From the NCBI GenBank assembly GCA_023260135.1, contig JALQWG010000001.1, positions 1 through 64,000 of the forward strand: a stretch of 64,000 nucleotides of DNA, written 5' to 3'. Of the stretch, positions 47,373 to 60,072 are shown piece by piece. The notes under the pieces were generated by a model. The model was given only the letters and a program-made list of their open reading frames with translations. It did no database searches and had not been told where the DNA came from. The DNA is from Candidatus Altimarinota bacterium (GTDB taxonomy: Bacteria > Patescibacteriota > Gracilibacteria > BD1-5 > UBA2023). Within the stretch, counting starts at the first letter, position 1; every line of letters starts with the position of its first letter. The translations under genes and the position numbers were made by a program.

Positions 47373-50300
47373 ATGCGTAAGGCAATCACCTCCTCCATCA
47401 TTATCTCGATAGCAATAGTTGCTATTATCGGAACGAGCGCACTGGCAGCCCCATCTACACCGCCACCTGGTGGATATACTGGTGGTATATTCTCCTACTA
47501 CTTCAAAAATATTATCGAATGAAGTGGCTCTATAACAGGAACTACGAGTGGATGAGTCTGTCCTATAGGTCAGGTAATCCGAGGTTTCTCGACAAGCGCA
47601 GGGACATATGGACTCCCTATATGTGTGAATCCAACAGCTGATAATGGTTCTGCATCTTCCTTCACAGGAGGACTTGTTGGAACAAGCAACTATATACCAA
47701 AATATACTTCTACAGGAACTGGTATAGTTACTTCACAGATTTTTGATGATGGGACAAACATTGGCATAGGAACTGCAGTACCCGGAGAAAAACTCGATAT
47801 ATCTGGTGGTTCTATACGTACAACTAACCAATTTATCTCTACAATCAGTCCAGGTACTGCCCCACTTATTGTGAGTTCTAATACACTCAATACCAATCTC
47901 AACGCTGATCTCCTCGATGGAAACGATAGTACATACTTCGCGCCAGCATCAACCACTGTTACAATCTGAAGCAATCAGACAATCACTGGAAGTAAGGTAT
48001 TTAATAGTGACATACTAGTAAATGGTCTCACTATTGGTCTCTGAGGATGACAGTTATCAACCAATACTGCACTTGGTGCATCAGCACTTGCCTCCAATAC
48101 AAATGCAGAATTCAATACTGCAATCGGAAATAATGCTCTTGCTCTGAGTACTACTGGTTGGTGGAATACTGCCATAGGACACTCTGCTCTGAGTTCCAAT
48201 ACAACAGGAAGCTTTAATACTGCTATCGGTGGAGATGCTCTCGGTCAGAATACAAGCTGAATCAATAATATTGCAGTCTGAAATGGTTCACTCTATTCAA
48301 ATATAACAGGACAGGATAATGCATGATTCTGAAGAGAGTCACTCAGAAACAATGTTAGCTGAACAGCCAATACTGCTATCTGACCATATGCACTCTATTC
48401 AAATACAACATGAATTGGGAATACTGCTCTTGGAAATGGAGCATTCTCGTCAGTTATATCATCTTGGGATAGTGTTGGTATAGGAACCTCTGCATGACAG
48501 AATCTTATAAGTGGTGGAAACAACATAGCGATTGGTGCATATACAAACTTTGCATCTACTGGTGCCTCTGATCAGCTCAATATCTGAAATTGGATATATG
48601 GTAATGCTGGGAATATAGGTATAGGTACATGAATCAATCTCTCTGCAAAACTCACAGTTGATGGAGATATCAGGATAACTGGGGGTTCACCATGATCATG
48701 ACTCGTTCTCACATCTGATGCAACATGACTTGCGAGCTGGCAATCTCCTGTTGTTTCAGGTATAACATGAGGGCAGTCCAATCGTATTGCTCGTTGGATT
48801 ACGAGTACATCACTTGGTACTGGAGCTATTTATGACAATTGACTAAATGTTGGAATTGGTACAACTACTCCAGGTGGAAGATTTGAAGTATGGGATGGTA
48901 GTATGTCTATACTTCATGCAAGAAACTTGAATCTATGACTTGGTGCATATGCAGCAAATTATCTTGCCACTGGTATCAATAACTTCGGTATCGGTAATTT
49001 TTCTCTTGCGAGTATCACTACAGCGAGCAATAATGTTGCACTCTGATGAAATACTCTAGCAGTTAATAGTGTTGGAAGTTACAATATTGGTATAGGAGAA
49101 CGCGCACTTCAAAACAGTACTGGTAATAGTAATACTGCCATCGGTGCAAATGCCTGAAATACACTTACATCTGGAGATAATAACATATTTTTGGGATACA
49201 ATGTACAACCCAATATATCTATCACTAGTTCCAATCAACTCAATATCTGAAACTGGATATATGGTAATGCTGGAAATATAGGTATTGGTACACCAACACC
49301 TGGTGTTGGTGCCAAGCTCGATATCGCTGGGCGAATCAAGATAACTGATGGGTCTCAGTGAAGCGGTAAGGTACTCTACGGTGATGGAAATGGTCTCGCA
49401 TCATGGTGAGACCTCCCTGCTGATCTCCCTGTTGGTACAGTTATGGCATTTAACTCTGTATCATGTCCTGCATGATGGGCTATCGCTGATGGTACATCTG
49501 GTACACCAGACCTCCGTGGTGAGTTCATCCGTGGTCTCGATAGTGGACGATGAGTGGATACTGGTCGTGTACTTAGTTCATATCAAAAAGGAACCTTATA
49601 TGCTTTTGATATGAATCGAGATGGTCTTTGGAATACTACAGCAAGTGGAACCTTAGTATCTATAGCTAGGGACTCAGTCGGAGTAGATAACTATAATTCT
49701 TCTGAGTATTCAAATATTGGAGTAACAGGGGTTAATTATAGTGTTATTCGAGACTTACCTTCAGTAAATGGGAATCAATATGCCGAAGGTTTAACAAGGC
49801 CTCGCAATGTCGCACTCCTCTACTGTATCAAGATCTCTACATATACAGCTCCAGCTCCACAGACATGGTACAATACTACGAGTACTGCCAGTGGTGACGT
49901 GGCCCTCGCTACAACTGGAGATGTCGGAGTTGGTACTACTACTCCAGAAGCGAAGCTCGATGTAGTTGGCACGATTAAGATAACAGATGGTACACAGTGA
50001 ACTGGCAAGGTACTCGTATCTGATGCGAGTGGTAAGGCAACATGGCAGGAGATGCCAGGTGACCTCCCTGTCGGTAGTATTATGCCATTCAACGGTGCAT
50101 CATGTCCAGCATGATGGGCAATAGCCAATGGTGTTGGTGGCACTCCTGATCTGCGTGGTGAGTTCGTCCGTGGTCTCGATAGTGGAAGAGGTGTGGATAC
50201 TGGTCGTGGACTCGGCACTGCCCAAGAATGAAGTATCTATTATGCATTCCCAGATTGAACAGCCTGATGGAATATGACGGAGGTAAGTCGCACATCCTTA

Positions 50301-51407
50301 ACTACTATGTGATGGGAATCTATTGTTACAAATAAAAATATTACCTATAGATGAGCTACAAGTGGTGTAACTGGAGATTTTGCATACACTTTAACTAACG
50401 GACATGCTGGTATGTCACGTCCTCGCAACGTCGCACTCCTCTACTGTCAGAAGGTAACTGCAGCACCTCCGAATCTGAGCAATAGTATCACATGGATGAA
50501 CGTCGATGGGACACTTACAGGTCGCGTCGTACTAGCAACTACAGGAAATGTAGGTATTGGTAATACATCACCAACAACAAAATTAGAGGTCGGGAACTCC
50601 GCTGATGGTGGGTGATTGATTACGGTTAATAGGGAGTGAACAAATGGAGTAGAATGATGACAGATTAACCTTGCCCCATGAACAAGTGGTGATGATACCT
50701 TTACATTAGACAGCTATCTAAGTTGAGCAAATCAGATTCTGAGAATTAGAAGCACTTCAAAACCGAATCTACTGAATATCAAGAAAAATGGTAATATAGG
50801 AATCTGAACAGAAACTCCAACAGAGAAGCTCGACATAGTAGGCAATGCTCAGATATCTCAATGAAACTATCTCAGATTTCCTCATACATGACAGTCAGAT
50901 TTTAATGATGGTAAGATTGGTGCCGGTATATTTGCTGCTGGACTCAATATAGTCTGAGTACGTACTGACGGTATCGGTCGCAAGATAAATATGTGGGGTG
51001 ATATATTCGTCAACGGATGATGATACTACTATGCATCTGATATCAATCTGAAGAAAAATCTCAAAAAGATAGAATCGCCTCTCGAAAAGATTCTGAAACT
51101 CAATTGATATACATTCAACTGGAAGTCAGATGATAAGGCAGATATCTGAGTTATCGCTCAGGAGATAGAAAAAGTCTTCCCGGATCTCGTATCAGAAAAT
51201 ACTGATGCTTCGGGTAAGAAGTTCAAGACAGTAAAATACAGCAACCTCGTTGCTCCTATCATCGAAGCTATCAAGGAACTCGCTGGCAAGTTCGATGCTC
51301 TCCAGAAGACTGTTGAGAAGCAACAATCAGAACTCGATGCTCTCCGTGAAGAAAACAAAGCTCTAAAGTCCCGTCTCGATGCTATCGAGGCTCAACTCCG
51401 AAAATAA
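47373..51407 (+). CDS. Tail-fibre-like surface protein with S74 chaperone domain
   Basis: 1,344 residues, ATG to TAA. A hydrophobic signal/anchor (SSIIISIAIVAIIGTSALA) is followed by NADLLDGNDSTYF as in phage tail fibres. Head-type repeats NTAIGNNAL / NTAIGHSAL of trimeric adhesins lie around residues 230-365. Two tail-collar domains (PVGTVMAFNSVSCPAGWAIADG with PDLRGEFIRGLD, near 685-820 and 900-1025) each end in RPRNVALLYC. The C-terminal intramolecular chaperone domain (from ~1222: SDINLKKNLKKIE, IGVIAQEIEKVFPDLV) ends in a coiled coil. Known biology: S74 domains trimerise fibres and cleave themselves off at the Ser of the SD motif. Here the protein has its own export signal and lies among envelope genes, not phage genes. 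Attachment fibre is the likely role. Confidence 0.9.
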
Positions 51408-51425
51408 ATCTATATATAACTCCCT

Positions 51426-53519
51426 ATGCACACTTCCAAAAAGGCACATATATACTACCCACTCCTCGGTGTACTCGTAATCGCGTATACTCTTGTATGA
51501 GTGGTTTGGGCTATCAATACTCAGTCTGAGTGATGGAAGGTTATTGCAAACACATCAACGAAGATCAATGTGCACGCAGATTGTAGAGAGGTTGCAAGTC
51601 CGAACTACGATATATTTGTACCAACCAAAACTACAAATGAGTGGAATGCGTTTAAAGCCAATAAGCCAGCAGATGTATACGTCTGACCTTGTGATTGTGC
51701 TATTGGTGGGTCTGCAGTATATGACTGGTGGGATGGGTCTGTGACATGGAGGATTATGCGATTCGATTCGACACAGACTGTGAATATCAACTGCCCTACG
51801 ATTAGTTTTGAGTACCTCATAGTATGAGGTGGAGGATCATGAGGAAAGTGATGGCCATGATCATGACAAGCAGATGCCAATCGTAATCAGTGAGGTGGTG
51901 GATGAGGAGGGAGTGTAAAAGCATGAACATTCGCATCTATAACATCATGAGTCTATACGGTCACTGTCGGTGCTGGGGGTGCAGCAGTGAATGGAAATAC
52001 TGCAGGTAATCCAGGAGGATACTCTAACTTCAATGGGGTTACTGCTTATGGATGAGGTGGTGGTGGATGAGATACATCATGGGCTGGTACTACAGGATGA
52101 CCTGGTGGTGGTGGACTCGGGAACCCCCAACCAGGACCCAATAGTTATATAGGCGGTAGCGCTGCAACTGATAGTGGCGGAGGAGGAGGTGCAGGTACAC
52201 ATTCAGAGTGAAACTGTTGTAGAAATAGTGGCGGAGGAGGAGGTGCGGGAGGTGCAGGATGAAATGCATCTTTTGCAAATGGTGGTGGTGGTGGTGGTGG
52301 TGCAGGAGTCTGTTCATCTATATCCAATACATATACATGTTACGGTGGTGGTGGTGCGGGACGCGCTGCCTTTGCTGGATGATCCCGTCCTGCACCTGGA
52401 CCAGGTGGATGATATGGCGCATACAACGATAGATATAATGCAACCTCTGGTACAGACTGACTCTGATGAGGATGAGGATGAGGAAGTATGCCGAATAGCT
52501 CTAGCTACTATGCAGGTGCTGGTGGACGATGAGTTGTATATCTTCGCTATCCTATCGATGCATATCTTGTATCTTTTAATGGGAATGGCTGATCAGGACA
52601 CAATCCAGTATCTAAGTGAGTTAAGAAGGGTATGCCTGTCTGACTCCTCCCATCTGCACCTACTCGTGCTGGATATATATTTACCGGCTGGTATACTGCA
52701 TCCAGCGGATGAACCAAGATAGATGCCAACAGGATAATAACAGCAAATACCACATTCTATGCACAGTGGAGTACTGTCAATCCATGAAGCTGTCAATCAG
52801 TATGAACAACTTATACAGCGCTTACAACAAAAGCATGATGTGATACGGCAGATAAACTCATATGTACATGAGCATGACAGTGATACGTATGGTCAATGTG
52901 TGACCAATGAGCGAGTACTATAGGAAGTGAATGAGTCCTCTATCAATGGTGACGCAATAATGCAGCTTGGCTCGCCTCATGAGGTAACCCTGGTACGATA
53001 TCATGACCGACAACACTCGCGAATGCCAATGCGAATGTTGGAAGTTTTATCACCACAGCACCACATAGTGATTGGTTGAATACCTATGATAATAATAGAT
53101 TAGGAGGAAACTGAACTACCTATAATGCTGGAACATACTCTGATAGAACAGCCGGAGACCAATCCCTCATGACCTGACCATGTCCTTCTTGATATCATGT
53201 CCCTACGATTAAGGAATGGTGTGACACTATGTCTGCTCTCGGTGCACCATACTGTGATGCAACTCCCGCATGGTACGAAGCTGGAGGTGAATACTACTCA
53301 AATACCTCTGTGAGAAGCAATCTATCATTCACACTCGGTGGTATACGTGCCAATAACTCATCATGGCTATTCGGTGATGGTACCAATAGTGTCTACTGGA
53401 CAAGTTCACCATATGGTAGTTACTATGCATATGCTATAAGTATACAGACTTCTCAGATATGATATGGCTATGATGACAGAGCTGATGGATTCTCGGTACG
53501 CTGTGTGAGGAATAACTAA
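51426..53519 (+). CDS. Glycine-rich surface protein with InlB B-repeat and FISUMP domain
   Basis: 697 residues, ATG to TAA. N-terminal membrane anchor (LLGVLVIAYTLVGVVWAI), then about 220 residues dominated by Gly (glycine-rich domain around residues 137-355). A Listeria-Bacteroides/InlB-type repeat follows (APTRAGYIFTGWYT ... TTFYAQW, about 400-447). The C-terminal domain has PCPSGYHVPTIKEW and YWTSSPYGSYYAYAI, the signature of the Fibrobacter-type FISUMP domain. In the glycine-rich part 21 in-frame TGA codons occur between 51,826 and 52,490. A (GGT)6 run lies near 52,281-52,298. It follows the fibre gene by 18 bases. Role: cell-surface adhesion or matrix, inferred from domains. Confidence 0.88.
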
Positions 53520-53555
53520 CAAATACTCTAATTTTTATTCTTTTTATTTTCTTCT

Positions 53556-54692
53556 ATGAGACAATCTCTCATCATCATGACACTCTGTGTCATCTCTCCC
53601 CTACTCCTCTCGTCTTGTTGGTGGAACAAGGAGATAATTACACCTGCAGATACACCAGAAGTTGTAAAAGCAGAGCATACAATAGAAGAGCTACAAGCCA
53701 TATTCGACCAAGTAGATAAGCAAGTCATTGCTGTCGAGTCTTGATCTGTAGATGTACTCAATGTGTTAAATTATGCGAGTCTGGCATGACGAGATTTTCC
53801 TCAGATGATACGTTCTATAACTTGATCTGATGAATTAAGTGTATCCAAGAGGGCCTTCTTGAAGTCATATCTCGGCGACTACAGTGGCGCCCTTGCAGAG
53901 AGAAGGCAGCTCTGTGAATCTCAATGAGATAATTGCTGAGAACAGATACTCACCATCGAACTATGAAGTGTACTCGACCAGGAAGACCAATTTGTTGGAA
54001 TGCCAAATATATCTATAAATGGTACATCAGTACCAACTGATAGCAATATCGTACAGAGTGATATCTATAGCGATATGGTGAACCGAGTGCGTCTAGAAAA
54101 AGAGTGATACATGGATGCTTATGACAAAATCAATTCCCTTCCGGGTGTTCCATTGAATATAAGCATATCTCCAGTAATGGCACGAGCAGATAGCTCCGTA
54201 GAGATGGACAACCAGGTTGGTGGAGTATTCTCTGCTGGCACATGATCGAGTGCATTTACATATACCATAGAACCTGATACTTTTGTTCTATGAGATAGCA
54301 CTTCTGCAAAGTGAAAAATACAAGTATATTTCTTCGCATTTTGAAAGGAAGACCAATGATTATCAACATTTAGACTTGATACATTTAGTGAAAATGGAAT
54401 AAGTATTGGTGGTAATATGGTTACTGATGGTATGCCTTTTATTACTGCATACCAAGATGGAAAGAGTCTAAAAATTGCGAAACCAATATCTGGAATAGGA
54501 ACTCTGAGCCCAAATAGCCTAAATCCAATGGATCTAGAAAATGTACCAAAAAATACATGGTTAGACAACAATGCTTTACTCGATTATTGAATCCCTGGAT
54601 ATTGGCACCTTAACAGAGAAACTGGAGTATGGACCAGCTCAGTCATGCAGATTCTAGACAATAACGGTACATACAAATTCAATTTCCAATAA
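53556..54692 (+). CDS. Secreted lipoprotein, hypothetical
   Basis: 378 residues, ATG to TAA. The signal peptide ends in lipobox LLSSC with Cys21, so the protein is lipid-anchored. A helical segment (EELQAIFDQVDKQVIAVE) with tetratricopeptide-like flavour (KSYLGDYSGALAERRQLCE) is followed by a beta-rich C-terminal domain. No family assigned. It sits between the glycine-rich protein and the cysteine-rich protein, with short gaps (36 and 27 bases), and belongs to the envelope operon. Confidence 0.82.
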
Positions 54693-54719
54693 TTTCCAAT
54701 ACTATAACCACCCTTCTCT

Positions 54720-57700
54720 ATGCAAAAATATCTATATATACTTATTATCTCCTTTTTAAGTATATTTTATACTGCTCAGTGAGCCCATGCAAATACTGAC
54801 TATGTGAGATCCAATCAGGTTACCAGTTGGTGTGACCAACGTACCTGAATTGGTATTGTGCAGATTCAGTTCTGATGAGAACGTCGTTCTGATGGAACAT
54901 ATAGCAAGGTCCACCATCTCGATACTCGTTGGTACTATGTACGTCATGCGGGTTACATTACTATCTACAACAATGATAGGCGCCTTGGGTGACAATGAGA
55001 TATACCTATATGAACACATTACTTTGCATGATGTAGTCGTCCTGATATCTGTACTGCTGGGGCACCTCTCAGTTGACCCACACAGTACAATCCTGTAATT
55101 GCTACACAGCAACGGCCAGGATGGTGTACGCGTCACGCGGATGGTAGCATAGCGAAGTGTTATCGTCCAGATACTGCTCCAGACTATAGATACACTAATG
55201 GTGGGGCTAATTGGTATAATTATTGGCCATCTAGTAGTGGGCCTGCAAGTCAAGCAGATGACTATTGACTGACTTGGTGAACAACTCAGCGTCACCAAGG
55301 ATCTGATGGAGGATGGGCAATAGCACGATACTCAACAACGACAATTACATTGATTCCTGGGGTATACGGTGGAATCCCTGATGTTCCGGTCTGTAAAGTA
55401 GCGAGTTGTGATACTTCTGTCGCAAATACAACACTGAGAACTACAACTCTTGAAGCCGCCTGAGCAAGATGTAGAGATGGTAGCCCTGCAAATTTTTCAT
55501 CAACTACTGATGCGGAGGGAAAAACTACCTATACATGGACATGTCAGAAAGCCGGATGAACACCAGTAAGTTGTAATGCTTACTATAAGGAACTGGAAGA
55601 CCCAACAGTAAATAATGGTGCATGTAAGGAGCGTTATTCTGTTAATGATCCGAGGAATCCGCTGAGACACCCTCCACGACTGCCAGATCAGTGTAGATAT
55701 AGCGTTATCCTGAACCAACCTCGTATCAGTATGACTGGAGGAGTTATGAGTACACAGACTGGACCTACTGTTGTAGCTCTCACATGAGGATATCTGAGAT
55801 CTACTAACGGAATTACCTGAAACTGTCAACCGCCACTCAATGGTAGACCTCGTATTGTATGTGATGCTGACTCATTTACCCAGATTACAGGCACACTGAG
55901 TGGATTTACCCTTCCATCAACTGTGACACAGAGGGTTGGTAGTTGTCAGGTTATATTCGATGCTCCCGATGTATGTGCACCGAAAACAGATACAATTACA
56001 ACTAGAGCCGTGACTCCAGAGTGTGACCCGAGAATCACTGACGTCAATAATACAAGGTATTGTCGTACGCGTGTAACCAATGACAATGTGTGTGTTGAGA
56101 TCAAGGATGCGTTCTGAAATTCTATACTCGGGTATTCTACTGGTCGTATTGTATCGAGATTCTCTGGCGCTACACTCGTAAATAGATACTTTGAAAAATA
56201 CAATGCAGGACCAGATACAACACAATACAATGAATGACGCTATACGGAAGTAAGTGGAAACTACTGTACTCCGAATATATGTACAGTCGTCAATGGAGTA
56301 CTCTGTGGTCGTGGATGTCCGGGAGAAGGAACTCCAACGTGTGGCGTTACTGATCCTCCACCGCCCGAATGTAATCCAGATATAACAGATCCAGACGATG
56401 ATGACTTCTGCCCATGTAGTGAGGACGACCCTCGTCCAGAATGTACAATCTGTGTAAATACTATTGAAGAGCCAACAAAATGTGAGGATGATACAACCTC
56501 TACTGAAAATCCAGATCCTACATGTATTCCAACTGAGCTCAATAACTTCTGTGGGGCACCAATACCAACAACAGTACCAGGATGTGACTCGCCAGACTAT
56601 GCTGGAGACCCACTTCTCTGTATCGAGAGACTCAAGGCATGTACATGACACCTCGAGGTTGCAGATGAGCAAGGTAGATGGTCAGATAACGGTGACAATA
56701 TCATGTATGATCAGCCTATGACATATCGTATTGTTGTAGATGGTACAGATAATGTCTGCCGTACTGGTTATGTCAGTGTTAGTTCTGTTACAGCAACGGG
56801 AGGAATATTCTCTGGATCAATAGCATGGAGCAGTACTGGAACATTTACTGCAACAGTTGTACGAGATAACAATACAACCCCTCGCTCTGCTCGCTGACCA
56901 GTAGTTGTAGCTACATATACTCAACCAAGCAGCATCCCAGGAGGTGTGGTCTATGGACTCACTGCACGTGCTGATGACTTCGAGGATACTCCACTTACCA
57001 TCACTGGTGAACGTATGAAATGAGTACGAATTATCGGTGCTGCAGGGAGTAATATAACGAGTTTTAACCTCAATAATGCGGGAGTTATCGGTGAAGACTC
57101 GAGTGCAAGTACAGTAGAGATGCGTAATGCCATCCTCAGAAATGTAGGACTCCTCACTCGTGGAATCACATATACAGATCTCAACAATGCTCGAGTAGTA
57201 AATAATGTATTCTATGTGGAATGAGATCATACTTATAGTGACCTCATAGCTGCAATGGGCTGAAGTTCATTCAGAACAATTATTGTTCGATGAAATCTAA
57301 CGATTGATTCGGCATTCCCAGGACATGAAACAAGTGATCCAATCATTGGTATAATTACTGTTCGTCGTGCTGATGGTTCTGGCGGAAACATAATCGTCAA
57401 CGATGATGTGGCCTCAATGCGCGGTATCCTATTTGCAGAAGGGTCGTTCTATGGACAGTCTCAGTCAGCTGCAAGTAATACCCTCGGAAATGTATCCCAG
57501 AACAAGCTCGTTCTGAAGTGAAGCCTCTTCTCTCGCAATACAATAGGTGGAAGTGCTGACCCAGAAAACCTCTATGTATCTGGTGGAGCGACTACCACAG
57601 ATATAGTATTAGCATTTATGCAGGATCTCAATAATGTGAGAAACTGATATGGATGCCCTGCATGAGGACCTGAGTGTTACAAGAACTACCCAGATCCATT

Positions 57701-57755
57701 CATCATAGACTACGAGAATACTCTCGGAGATCCTCCTCCAGGATTCACGCTCTAA
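54720..57755 (+). CDS. Large cysteine-rich secreted protein
   Basis: 1,011 residues, ATG to TAA; I read the whole frame codon by codon. Signal peptide YLYILIISFLSIFYTAQGAHA. The N-terminal third has Trp/Tyr/Cys-rich modules. The centre (about residues 420-640) is packed with Cys, Pro and Asp/Glu (for example CTICVNTIEEPTKC, ECNPDITDPDDDDFCPC) and probably forms many disulfides and binds calcium. A beta-sandwich-like region (YRIVVDGTDNVC) and a C-terminal beta-helix-like region with SNTLGN and RNTIGGSA elements follow. No family assigned. The nearby DsbA-like lipoprotein is a plausible folding partner. Last gene of the envelope operon, followed by a strong terminator. Confidence 0.85.
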
Positions 57756-57756
57756 A

Positions 57757-57786
57757 AAAAATCTCCCGAATTCGGGAGATTTTTTT
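57757..57786. terminator. Bidirectional terminator of envelope operon and xth
   Basis: ATCTCCCGAATTCGGGAGAT flanked by A8 and T7, between the convergent stops at 57755 and 57785. Same core as the terminator at 35599. Confidence 0.92.
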
Positions 57787-58606
57787 ATGACTCTACATCG
57801 AGCATGATTGGGCAATGATCAGAGCCCATATGTTCTGTGAGATACGTTACCTGGGATTTTTTTGTTATCGTATCGCTTCCCCACCAGGCATCGATACGCC
57901 AACCGACATTGCGGGCACGAGAACGAGTGATAACATCCCACCAAGAGTAGACATCAGGGGTTGCAGGATTCGCCTCTCGCCATATATCATGCCAACTATC
58001 CTGTGTACGATTATTGAGCCATGCGCGCTCGAGAGGATGGAATCCTATTTTTCAGTCATTTTCTTTTGGTCTCGCGAGGTCTATCTCATGGTGAGCACAG
58101 TTGAGATCTCATCACCAGAGCACCTCATGTCACTGACTCCTGAGTTCATCCATATACTTCCCAAATTCAGAGTAGAACACGAGCTTGCCTTGCCATGCAT
58201 CCTCTGACTTCCCTCAGTTAGGAAAATATATCCCGAATATATCGATGATGTTTTCTATATCTGTGAGATTTTTTGTTGTATCTTTTTTCTTCATGCTCAC
58301 ATGTGCCACTCTCCCCTCGTCGGCAGTAGGGTCTCCAGGAAAACTCGTCTGCCACTCTATATCATAGAACTCTGTGATACGAGAGTGAATCCATACGCCT
58401 GTTCCTGCATATCCAGGCTTCTGTGCTGGATTATAATATGCAACATATGGAATTGGGGAGAGGAGATCATCCGTGAGCTTGTCTGGAGTGGCCTTGATCT
58501 CCTGCATGAATATCATATCAGGATCATAGGTATTGATGAGGTTTTGGAGCTCTCACTTATTATGAGTTGCACGGATACCATTTACATTCCAGGAGATAAT
58601 ACGCAT
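57785..58606 (-). CDS. xth: Exodeoxyribonuclease III-type AP endonuclease
   Basis: 273 residues, ATG complement 58604-58606, TAA stop. An exonuclease III/APE1-family endonuclease for base-excision repair. Motifs in order: ISWNVNGIRA, DMIFMQEIKA (metal-binding Glu), a catalytic-loop Tyr region (GTGVWIHSR), GGDLNCAHHEIDL (Asp/Asn), YSWWD and GSDHCPI (catalytic His). The length is normal. The stop overlaps the flank of the shared terminator. Confidence 0.94.
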
Positions 58607-58729
58607 AAATAGTAGGTTAATTACTAGGAGTAATAGTACGTTAGAAGATACCGAAAATAGAAAAAAGTACAATAGAATCTCGCTATCTTAATTATTTATC
58701 AATCCCTAATCTACTATTCCGCTATCCTA

Positions 58730-59446
58730 CTATCTTACTATGTACATCATATATTCCTGATTCCCCGCCTCTCAGATGACAGTAGACTCTGATATTTTAC
58801 GAGCGTCATATCATGCACCCTTCAGGAATTCTACAAATTCTCTGAGTGATTTTTCTATTATCTTGATATCTCTCGGAACTCATGTCTTGCGGAGATGCTC
58901 ACGTCCTACCTCGAACTGAGGCTTGTAGAGAGCATATACATCAGTATTAGACGTGAGCAATCTCTCGAGTGTTGGTACTATCTCTCTAAGTGAGATGAAC
59001 GAGACGTCTATCGTTATAATATCATATTTTTTGGAGGGAAAAAATTCTCGAATATCCGTATTCTCATAGGAACTCACGCGAGCATCCCTCCTGATACTCT
59101 CATGGAGTTGGAGTGTGCCGACATCCACAGCATCTACATGTGCGACACCATGTGAGAGAAGTATCTGTGTAAATCCTCCTGTAGAGGCACCGATATCGAG
59201 GGCGGTCTTATGGGAGAGATCTCCAACAGAGAGCTCAGAAAAAAACCCCTCGAGTTTCCCTGCAGAACGAGAGACCCAAGAGAGCTCTGGAGACTCTGCC
59301 ATAACTATAGTACTGTCTTCGGATACATCGTATGCTGGCTTGGTACATATAACTCCATCAATTATAACAATACCACTCTCGATAAATGCTTGTGCCTTAT
59401 TACGAGAATATCCATATCGTTCCACGATTGCCTTATCAAGTCGCAT
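58730..59446 (-). CDS. tlyA: TlyA-family rRNA methyltransferase / hemolysin-like
   Basis: 238 residues, ATG complement 59444-59446, TAG stop. An S4 RNA-binding domain begins at the start (MRLDKAIVERYGYSRNKAQA, IIDGVICTKPA). An FtsJ-like SAM domain follows: TALDIGASTGGFTQILL, VDAVDVG, IITIDVSFISLR and YALYKPQFEVGR. TlyA proteins 2'-O-methylate rRNA (C1409 of 16S and C1920 of 23S in mycobacteria) and were once called hemolysins. It follows pth by 17 bases and is co-transcribed. Confidence 0.93.
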
Positions 59447-59463
59447 ATTAATACTATCTAGAA

Positions 59464-60009
59464 TTAATTTTTATGAGCCCTTGCTATCCACTCATCTATT
59501 TTCTCACGAACAACTGGAAATATATCTTTTTGGAGTGTATCGAGCTCTTCTTTTTTGAACCGAGAGAGTACCCAGTCACTCACCGCGTATCTCTCATCAC
59601 GACCTATTCCTACCTTGATACGGGAGAACTCATCTGTCGAGAGTTGTCCGATGAGGGACTTGAGGCCATTTTGCCCTCCAGCACTCCCCTCTCTACGATA
59701 TCGTACCTTGGCGAACTCCATATCGAGATCATCGACGAGTATGAGGATATCTGTAGTAGGAGTGAGTTTATAAAAATTCACTACCTTGGACACAGACTCT
59801 CATGAGAGATTCATGTAGGTTGTAGGCTTGAGGAGAAGGATTTTTTCTCCATGGAGAGTACCTTCACTCACTACTCCAGAGAATCGGGAATCAGACCAGT
59901 CAGAGAATCAGAGTACTTCTCGGAGCATATCTACCATCAAAAACCCAACATTATGTCGAGTATTTTCATACTGGGAACCAGGATTGCCAAGTCAGACTAT
60001 GAGCTTCAT
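59464..60009 (-). CDS. pth: Peptidyl-tRNA hydrolase
   Basis: 181 residues, ATG complement 60007-60009, TAA stop. [22 protein letters not shown] gives the catalytic His at residue 19 and the substrate-binding Asn; [13 protein letters not shown] and [15 protein letters not shown] (catalytic Asp) follow, then GGQNGLKSL and RIKVGIGR. The first Gly of the GLGNPG signature is TGA. It recycles peptidyl-tRNAs. First gene of a pth-tlyA unit. Confidence 0.95.
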
Positions 60010-60050
60010 AGAGAAAACTATACTCAAAAATGCCAAAAAGAAAATAAAAA

Positions 60051-60072
60051 AATCTCCTCTGACCAGGAGATT
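60051..60072. terminator. Terminator upstream of pth
   Basis: AATCTCCT-CTGACC-AGGAGATT flanked by A and T runs. It terminates the small minus-strand gene at 60151. Confidence 0.8.

Noticed and set aside
47373-51407. Prophage
   Set aside because: Tail-collar and S74 domains suggest phage, but the protein has an export signal and no capsid, portal, terminase or lysis gene is within 15 kb.
55917-56672. 251-codon minus-strand ORF rich in Cys/Trp/Ser
   Set aside because: Antisense of the cysteine-rich secreted protein. Its own composition merely mirrors Thr/Pro codons on the plus strand.
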